Positions 8,645 to 17,519 of a stretch of DNA of 59,134 bases are shown piece by piece (position 1 is the stretch's first letter; the number at the start of each line of letters is the position of its first letter). This stretch comes from Streptomyces griseoincarnatus (lineage in GTDB: Bacteria; Actinomycetota; Actinomycetes; Streptomycetales; Streptomycetaceae): positions 1 through 59,134 of the forward strand of contig BMTH01000024.1 of NCBI GenBank assembly GCA_014649575.1. The letters are read 5' to 3'. The notes beneath the pieces are model-generated. The model made no database searches, was not told the DNA's origin, and was given only the letters and a program-made list of their open reading frames with translations. A program made the translations under genes and the position numbers.

Positions 8645-9039
8645 TGCACCTCGCCTATCCCGCCGTCCTCGCCGCGCTCCTCTTCTGCACCGGCCTCTAC
8701 GGCGTCCTCGCCCGCCGCAACGCGATCCTGGTGCTGATGTCGGTCGAGCTGATGCTCAACGCCGTCAACCTCAATCTCGTCGCCTTCGACGCCTGGCTCA
8801 GCCGGGCCGCCGAGGACACCCTCCACTCCGGCCAGGCCCTGGCGCTGTTCACCATCGCCATCGCCGCCGCCGAGATCGGCATCGGCCTCGCGATCGTCCT
8901 CGCCGTGTACCGCAACCGCGGCACCTCGGACGTCGACCGGCTCCGCGACACCGCCGAGGGCCACGACCCCGACAGCGACGCCACCGGCCGCGCCCTCCCC
9001 GCCCCGGCCGCCGGCGAGAAGGCCGAGGCCACCGCGTGA
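8644..9039 (+). CDS. nuoK: NADH-quinone oxidoreductase subunit K (operon 2)
   Basis: Small antiporter-like membrane subunit, 131 residues, with three helices. The conserved glutamate-bearing helices are present: VLMSVELMLNAVNLNLVAF (the key Glu in MSVELM) and IAIAAAEIGIGLAIVLAVYR. The 35-residue hydrophilic C-terminal tail is longer than usual. It shares one base with the nuoJ stop; its stop overlaps the GTG of nuoL by 4 nt. Confidence 0.92.
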   Translation: MHLAYPAVLAALLFCTGLYGVLARRNAILVLMSVELMLNAVNLNLVAFDAWLSRAAEDTLHSGQALALFTIAIAAAEIGIGLAIVLAVYRNRGTSDVDRLRDTAEGHDPDSDATGRALPAPAAGEKAEATA

Positions 9040-11030
9040 CCACGACCACCCTCGCCGTCCTCGTCCCCCTCCTTCCGTTCCTCGGCGCGCTCGCCGGACT
9101 GCTGCTGGGCCGCACCGCACCCGGCTTCGCCCGCCCGCTCGCCGTCCTGCCCACGCTCGCCTCCCTCGCGCTCGCCGCCACCGTCGCCGCACGCCAGGGC
9201 GGCGGCGCCCCGGTCGACGCCGCGACCGAGCTCACTCCCACCGGTTCGGTCCCGATCGAACTCGCCCTGCACATCGACGGCTTCGCCGCCCTCACCGCCG
9301 TGGTCGTCGCCACCGTCGCGACCTGTGTGCAGATCTACTCCACGGGCTATCTGCGCGACGACCCGCGCTACCCGTCGTACGCCGCCCTCGTCTCGCTGTT
9401 CACCTCCGCGATGCTCCTGGTCGTCTACACCGGCGACCTGATGGTGCTGCTGGTCGGCTGGGAAGTGATGGGCATCTGCTCCTACTTCCTCGTCGGCCAC
9501 TACTGGGAGACCCCCGAGGCGCGCGCCGCCTCCCTGAAGGCCTTCCTGGTCACCAAGCTCGGCGACGTCCCCTTCCTCATCGGCCTGTTCGCACTCGCCG
9601 CCGACACCGGGTCCTTCCGCATCACCCGGATCCTCGGCGCCGTCGCGCACGGCGGCATCGACCACCCGACGCTGATCGCCCTGCTGCTCCTCGCCGGCGT
9701 GGCCGGCAAGTCCGCGCAGTTCCCGCTGCACACCTGGCTGCCGGACGCGATGGCGGGCCCCACCCCCGTCTCCGCGCTGATCCACGCCGCGACGATGGTC
9801 GCCGCCGGCGTCTACTTCGTCGCCCGTCTCCTTCCGCTCTTCGAGGCCTCGCAGGCCGCGATGACCGTCCTCGCCGTCATGGCCGCCGTGACGATGACCG
9901 GATCGGCGGTCGCCGCCCTCGCCCAGGACGACATCAAACGCGTCCTCGCCTACTCGACGATCGGCCAGCTCGGCTACATGACCGGCGCCCTCGCCGTCGC
10001 CGACCGCGGCGCCGCCGTCTTCCACCTCCTGTCCCACGGCGCCTTCAAGGCGCTGCTCTTCCTCGCCGCCGGCGTGATCATCCACGCCGCCGGCACCAAC
10101 TCCCTGGCCGCCATGTCCCGCATGAGCCACCTGCGCGACCGCGTCCCCGACGCCTACTGGACGATGACCGTGGCGCTCCTCGCGCTCGCCGCGATCCCGC
10201 CGTTCAGCGGCTTCTTCTCCAAGGAGGCCGTCCTCGGCGTCGCCGAGCACGTCGTCACCGGCCACACCGAGCACGCCCCCGCCGCCGCGGGCTGGATCGT
10301 GCTCCTCGCCGGACTGCTCACCGCCCTCCTCACCGCCGCGTACGCGACGCGGCTGTGGCTGCTCGCCTTCCGCGGCAGCGGCACCGAGGCGCCCGACCAC
10401 GGGCGTCAGCCGCTCACCATGACCACCGTGCTGTGGGTGCTCGCCGTACCGTCGCTGGCGTTCGGCGGCTTCGCCTTCCGAGTCCTGCCCGACTGGTTCG
10501 ACGGGCAGGACCTCACTCCGACCCTCACCACCTCCGTGCTCGGCACGGGCGTGGCCCTGGTCGGCGGCATCGTCACCTACGCCACCTGGCGGCACACCAC
10601 CGCGCACGCCGCCCGCGTCCCGCTCGGCGCCGTCGCCGCCCACCCCGAGGACGACGCCGGGCAGGTCGAGGCGGAGGCCATCGCGAGCCACGAACCGGCC
10701 TACGGCGACGTCGCCTACGCGGCCGACCCCTCGGACCCCGGACGGCTGCTGCTCGGCCGACTGCACCGGCACGCCGCCGTCGGCTTCCACCTGGACGCCG
10801 TGTACTCGGCGCTCTTCGTCCGCCCGGTGCGTGCCGGCGCCAGCCTCGTGCGGTTCCTCGACCGGGAGGTCGTCGACACCTACGTACGCGGCGCGGGCAC
10901 CCTGCCCCGCTGGCTCGGCGCCGCCGTCCGGCGCGCCCAGACCGGCAATCTGCAGACCTATGTGAGCGCGCTGCTCGCCGGCACCGTCGTCCTCGCGGTC
11001 GCCGCCGTCCTCGTCGCCACGGGAGCGTGA
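9036..11030 (+). CDS. nuoL: NADH-quinone oxidoreductase subunit L (operon 2)
   Basis: Distal proton-pumping antiporter-like subunit, 664 residues. The proton-translocation core is seen in LLVGWEVMGICSYFLVGHYWE, GVAGKSAQFPLHTWLPDAMAGPTPVSALIHAATMVAAGVY and DIKRVLAYSTIGQLGYM: the conserved Glu in the fifth helix, Lys in the seventh, and the Lys of the DIKR motif. The long lateral helix region lies near the C-terminus. Length is normal for the family. GTG start at 9036 overlaps nuoK. Only 6 nt separate it from nuoM. Confidence 0.94.
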   Translation: MTTTTLAVLVPLLPFLGALAGLLLGRTAPGFARPLAVLPTLASLALAATVAARQGGGAPVDAATELTPTGSVPIELALHIDGFAALTAVVVATVATCVQIYSTGYLRDDPRYPSYAALVSLFTSAMLLVVYTGDLMVLLVGWEVMGICSYFLVGHYWETPEARAASLKAFLVTKLGDVPFLIGLFALAADTGSFRITRILGAVAHGGIDHPTLIALLLLAGVAGKSAQFPLHTWLPDAMAGPTPVSALIHAATMVAAGVYFVARLLPLFEASQAAMTVLAVMAAVTMTGSAVAALAQDDIKRVLAYSTIGQLGYMTGALAVADRGAAVFHLLSHGAFKALLFLAAGVIIHAAGTNSLAAMSRMSHLRDRVPDAYWTMTVALLALAAIPPFSGFFSKEAVLGVAEHVVTGHTEHAPAAAGWIVLLAGLLTALLTAAYATRLWLLAFRGSGTEAPDHGRQPLTMTTVLWVLAVPSLAFGGFAFRVLPDWFDGQDLTPTLTTSVLGTGVALVGGIVTYATWRHTTAHAARVPLGAVAAHPEDDAGQVEAEAIASHEPAYGDVAYAADPSDPGRLLLGRLHRHAAVGFHLDAVYSALFVRPVRAGASLVRFLDREVVDTYVRGAGTLPRWLGAAVRRAQTGNLQTYVSALLAGTVVLAVAAVLVATGA

Positions 11031-11036
11031 GCAGGC

Positions 11037-12611
11037 GTGATCGATATCAACGAGTCCGTGATGCAGTTCCTTCTGGCGTTGACCGTCGTCGGCCCGCTCC
11101 TCGGTGCGGCCGCCGCTCTGCTGCCCGCCCCGCCCGGGCTGAAGGGGAAGTCGCCCGAGCAGGCCGTGCTCCGCCACGGCGTCACCGTCACCGGCGTGAT
11201 CCTCATCGCCGCGACCGTCCTGGCGCTCGGCTTCGACCACGACCACCCGTCGAAGATGCAGGCCACGACCGACATCAGCTGGATCCCCGCACTCGACGTG
11301 CGGATCCACCTCGGCATCGACGGCATCTCGCTCCCCCTTCTCGTCCTGACGGCCCTGCTGACCTTCCTCAGCGCCCTCTACTCGTACTTCAAGCCGCCCG
11401 CGGGGCCGTCCCCGAAGGCCTTCGTCGCCCTGCTGCTCGTCCTCGAGTCCGGCACCCTGGCGACCTTCGCCGTCCTCGACCTCGTCCTGTTCTTCCTCGC
11501 CTTCGAGACCGTCCTCGTCCCGATGTACTTCCTCATCGCCCGCTGGGGCGGCGAGGGCCGGGCCGAGGCCGCCTGGAAGTTCATCCTGTACACGCTGCTC
11601 GGCTCGGTGGTCATGCTGCTCGGCCTGCTCCTGATCGGGATCAAGGCGGGCACGTTCGACATGGTGGCACTCGCCACTGACAACGGCCGGTCACTCTCCG
11701 TATCCGTGCAGGTCGTCGCGGTTCTGGCGGTCGGGATCGGGCTCGCGGTGAAGACGCCGATGTGGCCGCTGCACAGCTGGCTGCCCGACGCCCACACAGC
11801 CGCCCCGACGGTCGGCTCTGTCATGCTCGCCGGTGTCCTGCTGAAGATGGGCACGTACGGCTTCGTCCGCATCCTGCTCCCGGCCGCGCCCGACGGCTTC
11901 CGCACCTTCGCGCCGTACCTCGCCGCGTTCGCCGTCGTCGGCATCGTCTACGGGTCCCTGGCCTGCCTCGCCCTGGCCAGGAAGGGCGCGAAGGGCGACC
12001 TCAAGCGTCTGATCGCCTACTCCTCCGTCGGCCACATGGGCTTCGTGCTGCTCGGCATCGGGACCATGACCCCGACCGGAGTCAACGGCGCCCTGTTCGC
12101 CAACATCGCCCACGGCCTCATCACCGGCCTGCTGTTCTTCCTGGTCGGCGGCCTGAAGGAGCGCACCGGCAGCACCGACCTCGACGCCCTCGCCCAGGAG
12201 ACCGGGGCCGCCCTCTACGGCCGGGCGCCCCGCCTCGGCGGCCTGCTCGCCTTCGCCGCCGTCGCCTCCCTCGGCCTGCCCGGTCTCGCCGGATTCTGGG
12301 GCGAGATGCTCGCGCTGTTCGGCGCCTTCGACCCGGCCGAGGGGCTCAGCCGCCCGGCCTTCCTCACTTTCATGTCGATCGGCGCTTTCGGCACCCTGCT
12401 CACCGCCGCCTACCTGCTGATCGTGGTCCGCCGCGTCTGCATGGGCGCCGCCCCGAAGGACACGCCCTCCTACACCGACGTGCGCTCCTACGAGTTCGCG
12501 GCCTGGACCCCGCTCGTCGTCCTCACCGTCGTCGCCGGCCTGTGGCCCAAGGCCCTCCTCGGGCTGACCGACCCGGCCGTGCAGCAGCTTCTCGCAGGAG
12601 GCACCCGATGA
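11037..12611 (+). CDS. nuoM: NADH-quinone oxidoreductase subunit M (operon 2)
   Basis: Antiporter-like proton-pumping subunit, 524 residues, full length, with about fourteen hydrophobic segments. Key stretches: FETVLVPMYFLIARWG (conserved Glu), VKTPMWPLHSWLPDAHTAAPTVGSVMLAGVLLKMGTYG (conserved Lys) and DLKRLIAYSSVGHMGFV. GTG start at 11037; the stop overlaps the ATG of nuoN by 4 nt. Confidence 0.94.
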   Translation: MIDINESVMQFLLALTVVGPLLGAAAALLPAPPGLKGKSPEQAVLRHGVTVTGVILIAATVLALGFDHDHPSKMQATTDISWIPALDVRIHLGIDGISLPLLVLTALLTFLSALYSYFKPPAGPSPKAFVALLLVLESGTLATFAVLDLVLFFLAFETVLVPMYFLIARWGGEGRAEAAWKFILYTLLGSVVMLLGLLLIGIKAGTFDMVALATDNGRSLSVSVQVVAVLAVGIGLAVKTPMWPLHSWLPDAHTAAPTVGSVMLAGVLLKMGTYGFVRILLPAAPDGFRTFAPYLAAFAVVGIVYGSLACLALARKGAKGDLKRLIAYSSVGHMGFVLLGIGTMTPTGVNGALFANIAHGLITGLLFFLVGGLKERTGSTDLDALAQETGAALYGRAPRLGGLLAFAAVASLGLPGLAGFWGEMLALFGAFDPAEGLSRPAFLTFMSIGAFGTLLTAAYLLIVVRRVCMGAAPKDTPSYTDVRSYEFAAWTPLVVLTVVAGLWPKALLGLTDPAVQQLLAGGTR

Positions 12612-14119
12612 CCTCCCTCGTCCAGTCCGTCGACTGGCTGGCCATCGCACCGCCCACCGTCGCGGCGGTCGTCGGACTCGTCGTGCTGGTCGCCGACCTG
12701 TTCCTCGCGGAGTCCAGGAAACCCCTGCTCGGCTGGATCGCGGTGGCCGGACTCGCGGCCGCCGCGCTCATGCTGCTGCCGCTCCTCGACGCCGACCGCT
12801 CCACCTTCTGCCTGGTCGGCGACACCGAGGTGTGCAGCTACACCGCGGACCGCTTCACCCTCGTCATCCAGTTCCTGGTGCTCGGCGGCGCGCTGCTCTC
12901 CGCCCTGCTGTCGGTGACCGCGCTGAAGGACTCCGGCAAGCGGCTGCCCGAGGGCGAGTACTGGTTCCTGTTCCTCTCCTCCGCCGCCGGCGCGGCCCTG
13001 CTGCCCGCCTCCCGGGACCTCGCGACCCTCGTCGTCGCCCTGGAGGTCGCCTCGCTGCCCGCGTTCGCCCTGGTCGGCCTGCGCCACGGTGACCGCAGGT
13101 CCTCCGAGGCCGCCCTGAAGTTCTTCCTGTCCTCCGTCACCGCCACCGCGGTCAGCCTGCTCGGCATCAGCTTCGTCTACGCCGCCACCGGCACCCTCCA
13201 CCTCACCCGGGTCGCCGAACGCATCCAGGACGTCGACGGGCAGCTCGCCACCCTCGCGCAGACCGGTGTCGTCCTCACCCTCGTCGGCTTCGCCTTCAAG
13301 ACGGCCGCCGTCCCCTTCCACTTCTGGGTCCCCGACACCTACGTGGGCGCCCCGCTGCCGATCGCCGCCTACCTGTCCGTCATCGGCAAGGCGGTCGGCT
13401 TCTCCGGCCTCATCCTCGTCACCGTCGTGGCCCTCCCCTCGTACGCCGACGCCTGGGCCCCCGCCCTCGCCGTGCTGGCCGCGCTCACCATGACCGCCGG
13501 CAACGTCGGCGCCCTGCGCCAGCAGTCCACGCGCGCGTACAGCGCCGTACGCCTGCTCGCATGGTCGTCCGTCGGCCAGGCCGGCTACCTCCTGGTGCCG
13601 ATCGCCGCCGCCGGGTACTCCGACGACCCCGAGAAGTCGGTCGGCTCCACCCTCGCCTACGCCCTCATGTACGGAGCCGTGAACCTGGGCGCCTTCGCGG
13701 TGGCCGCCCTCGTCGGCCGGGCGCACCGGCTCAACCGTGTCGCCGACTACCGCGGTCTGTACGCCGCGCGCCCGCTCACCGCGCTGCTCATGGGCTTCTT
13801 CCTGCTGTGCCTCGCCGGCCTCCCACCGGGCGTCATCGGCCTCTTCGCCAAGGTCACCGTGTTCGCGGCGGCCGTCCACGCGGGGCTCGGCTGGCTGGCC
13901 GTCGTCATGGCCGTGAACGTCGTCATCGCGCTGGTGTACTACCTGCGCTGGACGGCGCTGCTGTTCCGCGCGCCGGAGACGGCCCCCGACGGCGAGGCGG
14001 CGGCCCACCGCCTTCCCGCACCGCTCACCGCGGCGCTCGCCCTCACCGGCGTCCTCGGCATCGTCCTGTCCGGCGCCCCGCAACTGGTGCTGCGCTTCAC
14101 GGAGACCGGGCTCTTCTAG
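12608..14119 (+). CDS. nuoN: NADH-quinone oxidoreductase subunit N (operon 2)
   Basis: Third antiporter-like membrane subunit, 503 residues. Conserved segments include VVALEVASLPAFALVGLRHGDRRSSEAALKFFLSS (Glu of the fifth helix), FAFKTAAVPFHFWVPDTYVGAPLPIAAYLS (Lys) and the QQSTRAYSAVRLLAWSSVGQAGYLL motif. Last gene of the operon; a hairpin follows 17 bp after the stop. With L and M it gives the three pump modules expected of a complete membrane arm. Confidence 0.93.
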   Translation: MTSLVQSVDWLAIAPPTVAAVVGLVVLVADLFLAESRKPLLGWIAVAGLAAAALMLLPLLDADRSTFCLVGDTEVCSYTADRFTLVIQFLVLGGALLSALLSVTALKDSGKRLPEGEYWFLFLSSAAGAALLPASRDLATLVVALEVASLPAFALVGLRHGDRRSSEAALKFFLSSVTATAVSLLGISFVYAATGTLHLTRVAERIQDVDGQLATLAQTGVVLTLVGFAFKTAAVPFHFWVPDTYVGAPLPIAAYLSVIGKAVGFSGLILVTVVALPSYADAWAPALAVLAALTMTAGNVGALRQQSTRAYSAVRLLAWSSVGQAGYLLVPIAAAGYSDDPEKSVGSTLAYALMYGAVNLGAFAVAALVGRAHRLNRVADYRGLYAARPLTALLMGFFLLCLAGLPPGVIGLFAKVTVFAAAVHAGLGWLAVVMAVNVVIALVYYLRWTALLFRAPETAPDGEAAAHRLPAPLTAALALTGVLGIVLSGAPQLVLRFTETGLF

Positions 14120-14135
14120 GCGTCCCGGTGCTCCA

Positions 14136-14166
14136 CGCGCGGGGCCGCCCGTTCCCGCCCCGCGCG
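14136..14166 (+). terminator. Terminator hairpin after nuoN
   Basis: Inverted repeat CGCGCGGGGC / GCCCCGCGCG with an 11-nt loop, just after the nuoN stop. No T tract follows, as is common in Streptomyces. Confidence 0.6.
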
Positions 14167-14207
14167 GCCGTCACCCGGACGGTTGACACGCGCCACCACG
14201 CCCACAA

Positions 14208-14235
14208 GGGAACTAGTGCCCTTCGCCTGGCGTTG
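14208..14235 (+). promoter_or_regulatory. SigR-type promoter upstream of htpX
   Basis: GGGAAC, an 18-bp spacer and GTTG match the sigma-R (thiol oxidative stress) consensus GGGAAT-N18-GTTG with one change. It lies about 110 bp before the htpX start, on the right strand. Confidence 0.55.
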
Positions 14236-14348
14236 ACCGATACGGGGGGTTCCACTGGACGTGACACCACGGCACCAGTGGGCAGCGCAGGTCAGACGGA
14301 AGATCAGCCAGCAAGGGTTCCCCTGCCGCACGACTTGGAGGGCGTACC

Positions 14349-15209
14349 GTGCACCGCCGGCACAACGGGCTCAGGACCGCTGTCCTCCTCGGGGGACTGT
14401 CCGCGCTCATCATCGTCATCGGCAGCTTGTTCGGCCGTATGGGGCTCGTCATCGCCGTCGTCGTCGCGCTGGGCACCAACGCCTACGCGTACTGGAACAG
14501 CGACAAGCTGGCCCTGCGAGCGATGCGGGCGCGCCCGGTGAGCGAGTTCGAGGCCCCCGGTCTCTACCGGATGGTCCGTGAGCTCTCCACGCAGGCCCGC
14601 CAGCCCATGCCGCGCCTCTACATCTCGCCGACGGAGGCCCCCAACGCCTTCGCCACCGGCCGCAATCCGCGCAACGCGGCGGTGTGCTGCACGGAAGGCA
14701 TCCTGCGCCTCCTCGACGAGCGGGAGCTGCGCGGCGTCATCGGCCACGAACTCAGTCATGTCTACAACCGCGACATCCTGATCTCCTCGGTCGCCGGCGC
14801 CCTCGCCTCCGTGATCATGTTCCTGGTCAACTTCGCCTGGCTGATCCCGATCGGCCGCTCGGACGACGACGACGGCCCGGGCCTGCTCGGCATGCTGCTC
14901 ATCCTGATCCTGGGCCCGCTCGCGGCGTCCCTCATCCAGCTGGCCATCAGCCGCTCCCGCGAGTACGAGGCGGACGCCTCCGGCTCCCAGCTCACCGGCG
15001 ACCCCCTGGCCCTGGCGAGCGCCCTGCGCAAGCTGGAAGCGGGCACCAAACAGCTCCCACTGCCCCCTGAGCCGCGTATCGAGACGGCCAGTCACATGAT
15101 GATCGCGAACCCCTTCCGCCCGGGGCAGGGGCTCGCCAAGATGTTCTCCACCCACCCGCCGATGGCGGAACGCATCGCCCGGCTCGAGAAGATGGCAGGC
15201 CACCTGTGA
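14349..15209 (+). CDS. htpX: Membrane zinc metalloprotease HtpX
   Basis: M48B protease of 286 residues that cleaves damaged membrane proteins. Two N-terminal membrane helices (about 10-30 and 32-48) and two more near 146-168 and 178-200 frame the catalytic domain on the cytoplasmic side. The zinc motif HELSH is at 133-137, and the third ligand is the first Glu of EYEAD (about 205). GTG start at 14349. Upstream is a SigR-like promoter, which fits a role in thiol and envelope stress. The stop overlaps the next gene (YccF) by 4 nt, so the two are coupled. HtpX is often single-copy but Streptomyces carries other M48 genes, including the unrelated one at 41.2 kb. Confidence 0.92.
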   Translation: MHRRHNGLRTAVLLGGLSALIIVIGSLFGRMGLVIAVVVALGTNAYAYWNSDKLALRAMRARPVSEFEAPGLYRMVRELSTQARQPMPRLYISPTEAPNAFATGRNPRNAAVCCTEGILRLLDERELRGVIGHELSHVYNRDILISSVAGALASVIMFLVNFAWLIPIGRSDDDDGPGLLGMLLILILGPLAASLIQLAISRSREYEADASGSQLTGDPLALASALRKLEAGTKQLPLPPEPRIETASHMMIANPFRPGQGLAKMFSTHPPMAERIARLEKMAGHL

Positions 15210-15601
15210 AGACCATCCTGAATCTCATCTGGCTCGTCATCAGCGGCTTCTGGCTGTTCCTCGGCTACCTGGTGGCCGGCCTGCTGCTGTGCGTCACGAT
15301 CATCGGCATCCCGTTCGGAGTGGCCGCGTTCCGCATCGGCGTCTACGCCCTGTGGCCCTTCGGGTACACGACGGTGGAGCGCCGCGACGCCGGCGCCCCG
15401 TCCTTCGTCGTCAACGTGCTGTGGCTGATCCTCGCGGGCTGGTGGCTCGCTCTCGGCCACATCCTCACGGGCCTGGCCCTGTGCGTGACGATCATCGGCA
15501 TCCCGCTCGGCATCGCCAACTTCAAGCTGATCCCGGTCTCGCTGTTCCCGCTGGGCCGCGAGGTCGTCCGTACGGACCAGGCGTTCACAGACCGCTGGTG
15601 A
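15206..15601 (+). CDS. YccF domain membrane protein
   Basis: Inner-membrane protein of 131 residues built from two copies of the YccF unit, each with an aromatic-rich helix and the motif LCVTIIGIP(F/L)G (about 29-39 and 91-101). No enzymatic function is known for the family. GTG start at 15206, overlapping htpX by 4 nt, so it probably shares the htpX transcript and its stress control. Confidence 0.85.
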   Translation: MKTILNLIWLVISGFWLFLGYLVAGLLLCVTIIGIPFGVAAFRIGVYALWPFGYTTVERRDAGAPSFVVNVLWLILAGWWLALGHILTGLALCVTIIGIPLGIANFKLIPVSLFPLGREVVRTDQAFTDRW

Positions 15602-15673
15602 GGTGAGCGGCGGGCCTGCGGGGGAGGGGCGGGGCGGGTCATAGCCGGGCGTGGCCGCGGGCCGGGCGGGGAG

Positions 15674-15700
15674 TTGTCCACAACCGCCGGTTCGTCCACA
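15674..15700 (+). promoter_or_regulatory. Pair of DnaA boxes
   Basis: TTGTCCACA (15674-15682), the preferred Streptomyces DnaA box, and TCGTCCACA (15692-15700) lie in direct orientation with 9 bp between them. They sit in the gap between two convergent gene ends (15602-15749), where a promoter role is unlikely. Confidence 0.5.
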
Positions 15701-15749
15701 GGCCCGTACGCGTCCCGCCGCAGCCGCGCATCATGAATCCACGGACGGG

Positions 15750-17039
15750 TCACTGCCCGCCCGGATCCGGATGATCACCTTGCCGCCGCCCCCACACCTT
15801 CCGCACCCCGTACGCCACCACACCCGCACCGAGCACCGCCGCGCCCACGGCCACCGAGGTCCAGGGCAGGGAGAACGCCAGCGCCACGCACCCGGCGAAC
15901 CCCACCGCCGGCACCACTCGGGCCGCGACACCCCGGCGCAGTGTCCAGGCCGAGGCGTTCGCCACGGCGTAGTACGTCAGCACACCGAAGGAGGAGAAGC
16001 CGACAGCGCCCCGCAGGTCGACGGTGGTGGCCAGGACGGCGACGGCACCGCCCACGGCCAGCGCCGCCCGGTGCGGCGCACGGAACCGCGGATGGACGGC
16101 GGCCAGTGGCGCCGGGAGATGCCGGTCCCGGGCCATGGCCAGCGTCGTCCGTGACACCCCGAGCAGCAGGGCGAGCAGCGATCCCAGCGCGGCGACCACT
16201 GCACCCGCCCGCACCACCGGCGCGAGCTCGGGTACCCCGGCCGCCCGCACCGCGTCGGCGAGCGGCGCGACGGACGCACCGAGCGACTCCGCTCCCAGCA
16301 CGGAAAGGACAGCGACGGCGACAGCCGCGTACGCCACGAGCGCGATGCCCAGGGACACCCGGACGGCCCGCGGGATCGTGCGCGCGGGATCCCGCACCTC
16401 CTCGCCGAGGGTCGCGATCCGCGCGTACCCGGCGAACGCGAAGAACAGCAGACCGGCCGCCTGGAGCACCCCGCCGGCCCCACCCGACACGCCGTCGTCC
16501 AGCCGGCTCGGGACTGCATCCCCGGACGTCAGACACACGACCACCACGGAAGCGAGGACCGCCAGAACCACACCCACGATCGCCCGCGTCACCCACGCGG
16601 ACTTCTGTACCCCGCCGTAGTCGACCGCCGTGACCAGCACCACGGCGGCGACGGCCACAGCATGCGCCTGCCCCGGCCAGACGTACGCGCCGACGGTGAG
16701 CGCCATCGCGGCGCAGGACGCCGTCTTGCCGACGACGAACGCCCACCCGGCCAGGTAGCCCCAGAACTCCCCGAGCCGCTCCCGGCCGTACACGTAGGTT
16801 CCGCCCGAGGCCGGGTACAGCGCGGCCAGGCGGGCCGACGAACCGGCGTTGCAGTAAGCGACGACGGCGGCGACGGCCAGCCCGAGGAGCAGCCCCGAAC
16901 CGGCGGCCCGCGCGGCGGGCGCGAGCGCGGCGAAGATGCCCGCGCCGAGCATCGCGCCCAGGCCGACGACCACGGCGTCGCCCGTTCCGAGGGTGCGGCG
17001 CAGTCCGGAAGGGCCGGGATCGGCGGGGGCGTGCGTCAT
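15750..17039 (-). CDS. APC-family amino acid permease
   Basis: Transporter of 429 residues with about twelve hydrophobic segments. The first helix has the APC signature GLGAMLGAGIFAALAPAAR; the loop ASGGTYVYGRERLGEFWGYLAGW and the FFAFAGYARIATLGEEVRDPARTIPRAV segment are typical of the cationic amino acid and related transporter branch. The substrate cannot be read from sequence. ATG at 17039. It converges with the YccF gene, and its upstream region faces the small membrane protein gene at 17133. Confidence 0.88.
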   Translation of the reverse strand: MTHAPADPGPSGLRRTLGTGDAVVVGLGAMLGAGIFAALAPAARAAGSGLLLGLAVAAVVAYCNAGSSARLAALYPASGGTYVYGRERLGEFWGYLAGWAFVVGKTASCAAMALTVGAYVWPGQAHAVAVAAVVLVTAVDYGGVQKSAWVTRAIVGVVLAVLASVVVVCLTSGDAVPSRLDDGVSGGAGGVLQAAGLLFFAFAGYARIATLGEEVRDPARTIPRAVRVSLGIALVAYAAVAVAVLSVLGAESLGASVAPLADAVRAAGVPELAPVVRAGAVVAALGSLLALLLGVSRTTLAMARDRHLPAPLAAVHPRFRAPHRAALAVGGAVAVLATTVDLRGAVGFSSFGVLTYYAVANASAWTLRRGVAARVVPAVGFAGCVALAFSLPWTSVAVGAAVLGAGVVAYGVRKVWGRRQGDHPDPGGQ

Positions 17040-17132
17040 GGGGCTGCACCCTACTGATCAAAGGCAACCGGTAGGTGGACTCGTGACGTCCTTCATGGTG
17101 CAAAGGCCGGCGGGAAAGGGCAGGTACTCGGC

Positions 17133-17399
17133 ATGACGATCATCAGCTGGATCATTCTGGGCCTGCTGGCCGGAGCCATCGCGAAGTTCCTGCTGCCCGG
17201 CCGCGACCCGGGCGGCCTCGTCGGCACGACCCTGATCGGCGTCGCCGGCGCGTTCATCGGCGGCTGGATCTCGTCCCGCTGGCTGGACCACCCGATCAGC
17301 AAGGACTTCTACGACGGCACCACGTGGGTGGCCGCGATCGGTGGTTCGCTGGTCCTGCTGATCGCGTACCGCATCCTGTTCGGCCACTCGCGCGATTGA
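17133..17399 (+). CDS. GlsB/YeaQ/YmgE family membrane protein
   Basis: Small stress-associated membrane protein, 88 residues, with three helices (about 3-22, 28-46, 66-84) and the family pattern IISWIILGLLAGAIAK, GGLVGTTLIGVAGAFIGG. Members are sometimes called transglycosylase-associated proteins, but no activity has been shown. Short divergent gap to the permease; converges with yajQ across a hairpin. Confidence 0.85.
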   Translation: MTIISWIILGLLAGAIAKFLLPGRDPGGLVGTTLIGVAGAFIGGWISSRWLDHPISKDFYDGTTWVAAIGGSLVLLIAYRILFGHSRD

Positions 17400-17446
17400 C
17401 GACGGGGGCCCGGCGACGACGCGACCGACGACGTGACGACACAAAG

Positions 17447-17476
17447 AGGGTGGGCGCCTGAGCAGGCACCCACCCT
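17447..17476. terminator. Bidirectional terminator between GlsB-like gene and yajQ
   Basis: AGGGTGGGCGCCT and AGGCACCCACCCT form a 13-bp stem (one mismatch) with a GAGC loop, placed between two convergent genes. Confidence 0.65.
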
Positions 17477-17519
17477 TCTCCGTCGTCCGTTCGTTCGTTC
17501 GTCCGGCGCGTCGGCCGTC

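Noticed and set aside
8697..11309. 870-codon minus-strand frame across nuoK-nuoM
   Set aside because: Shadow of nuoL; Gly/Glu/Arg-rich product without any domain.
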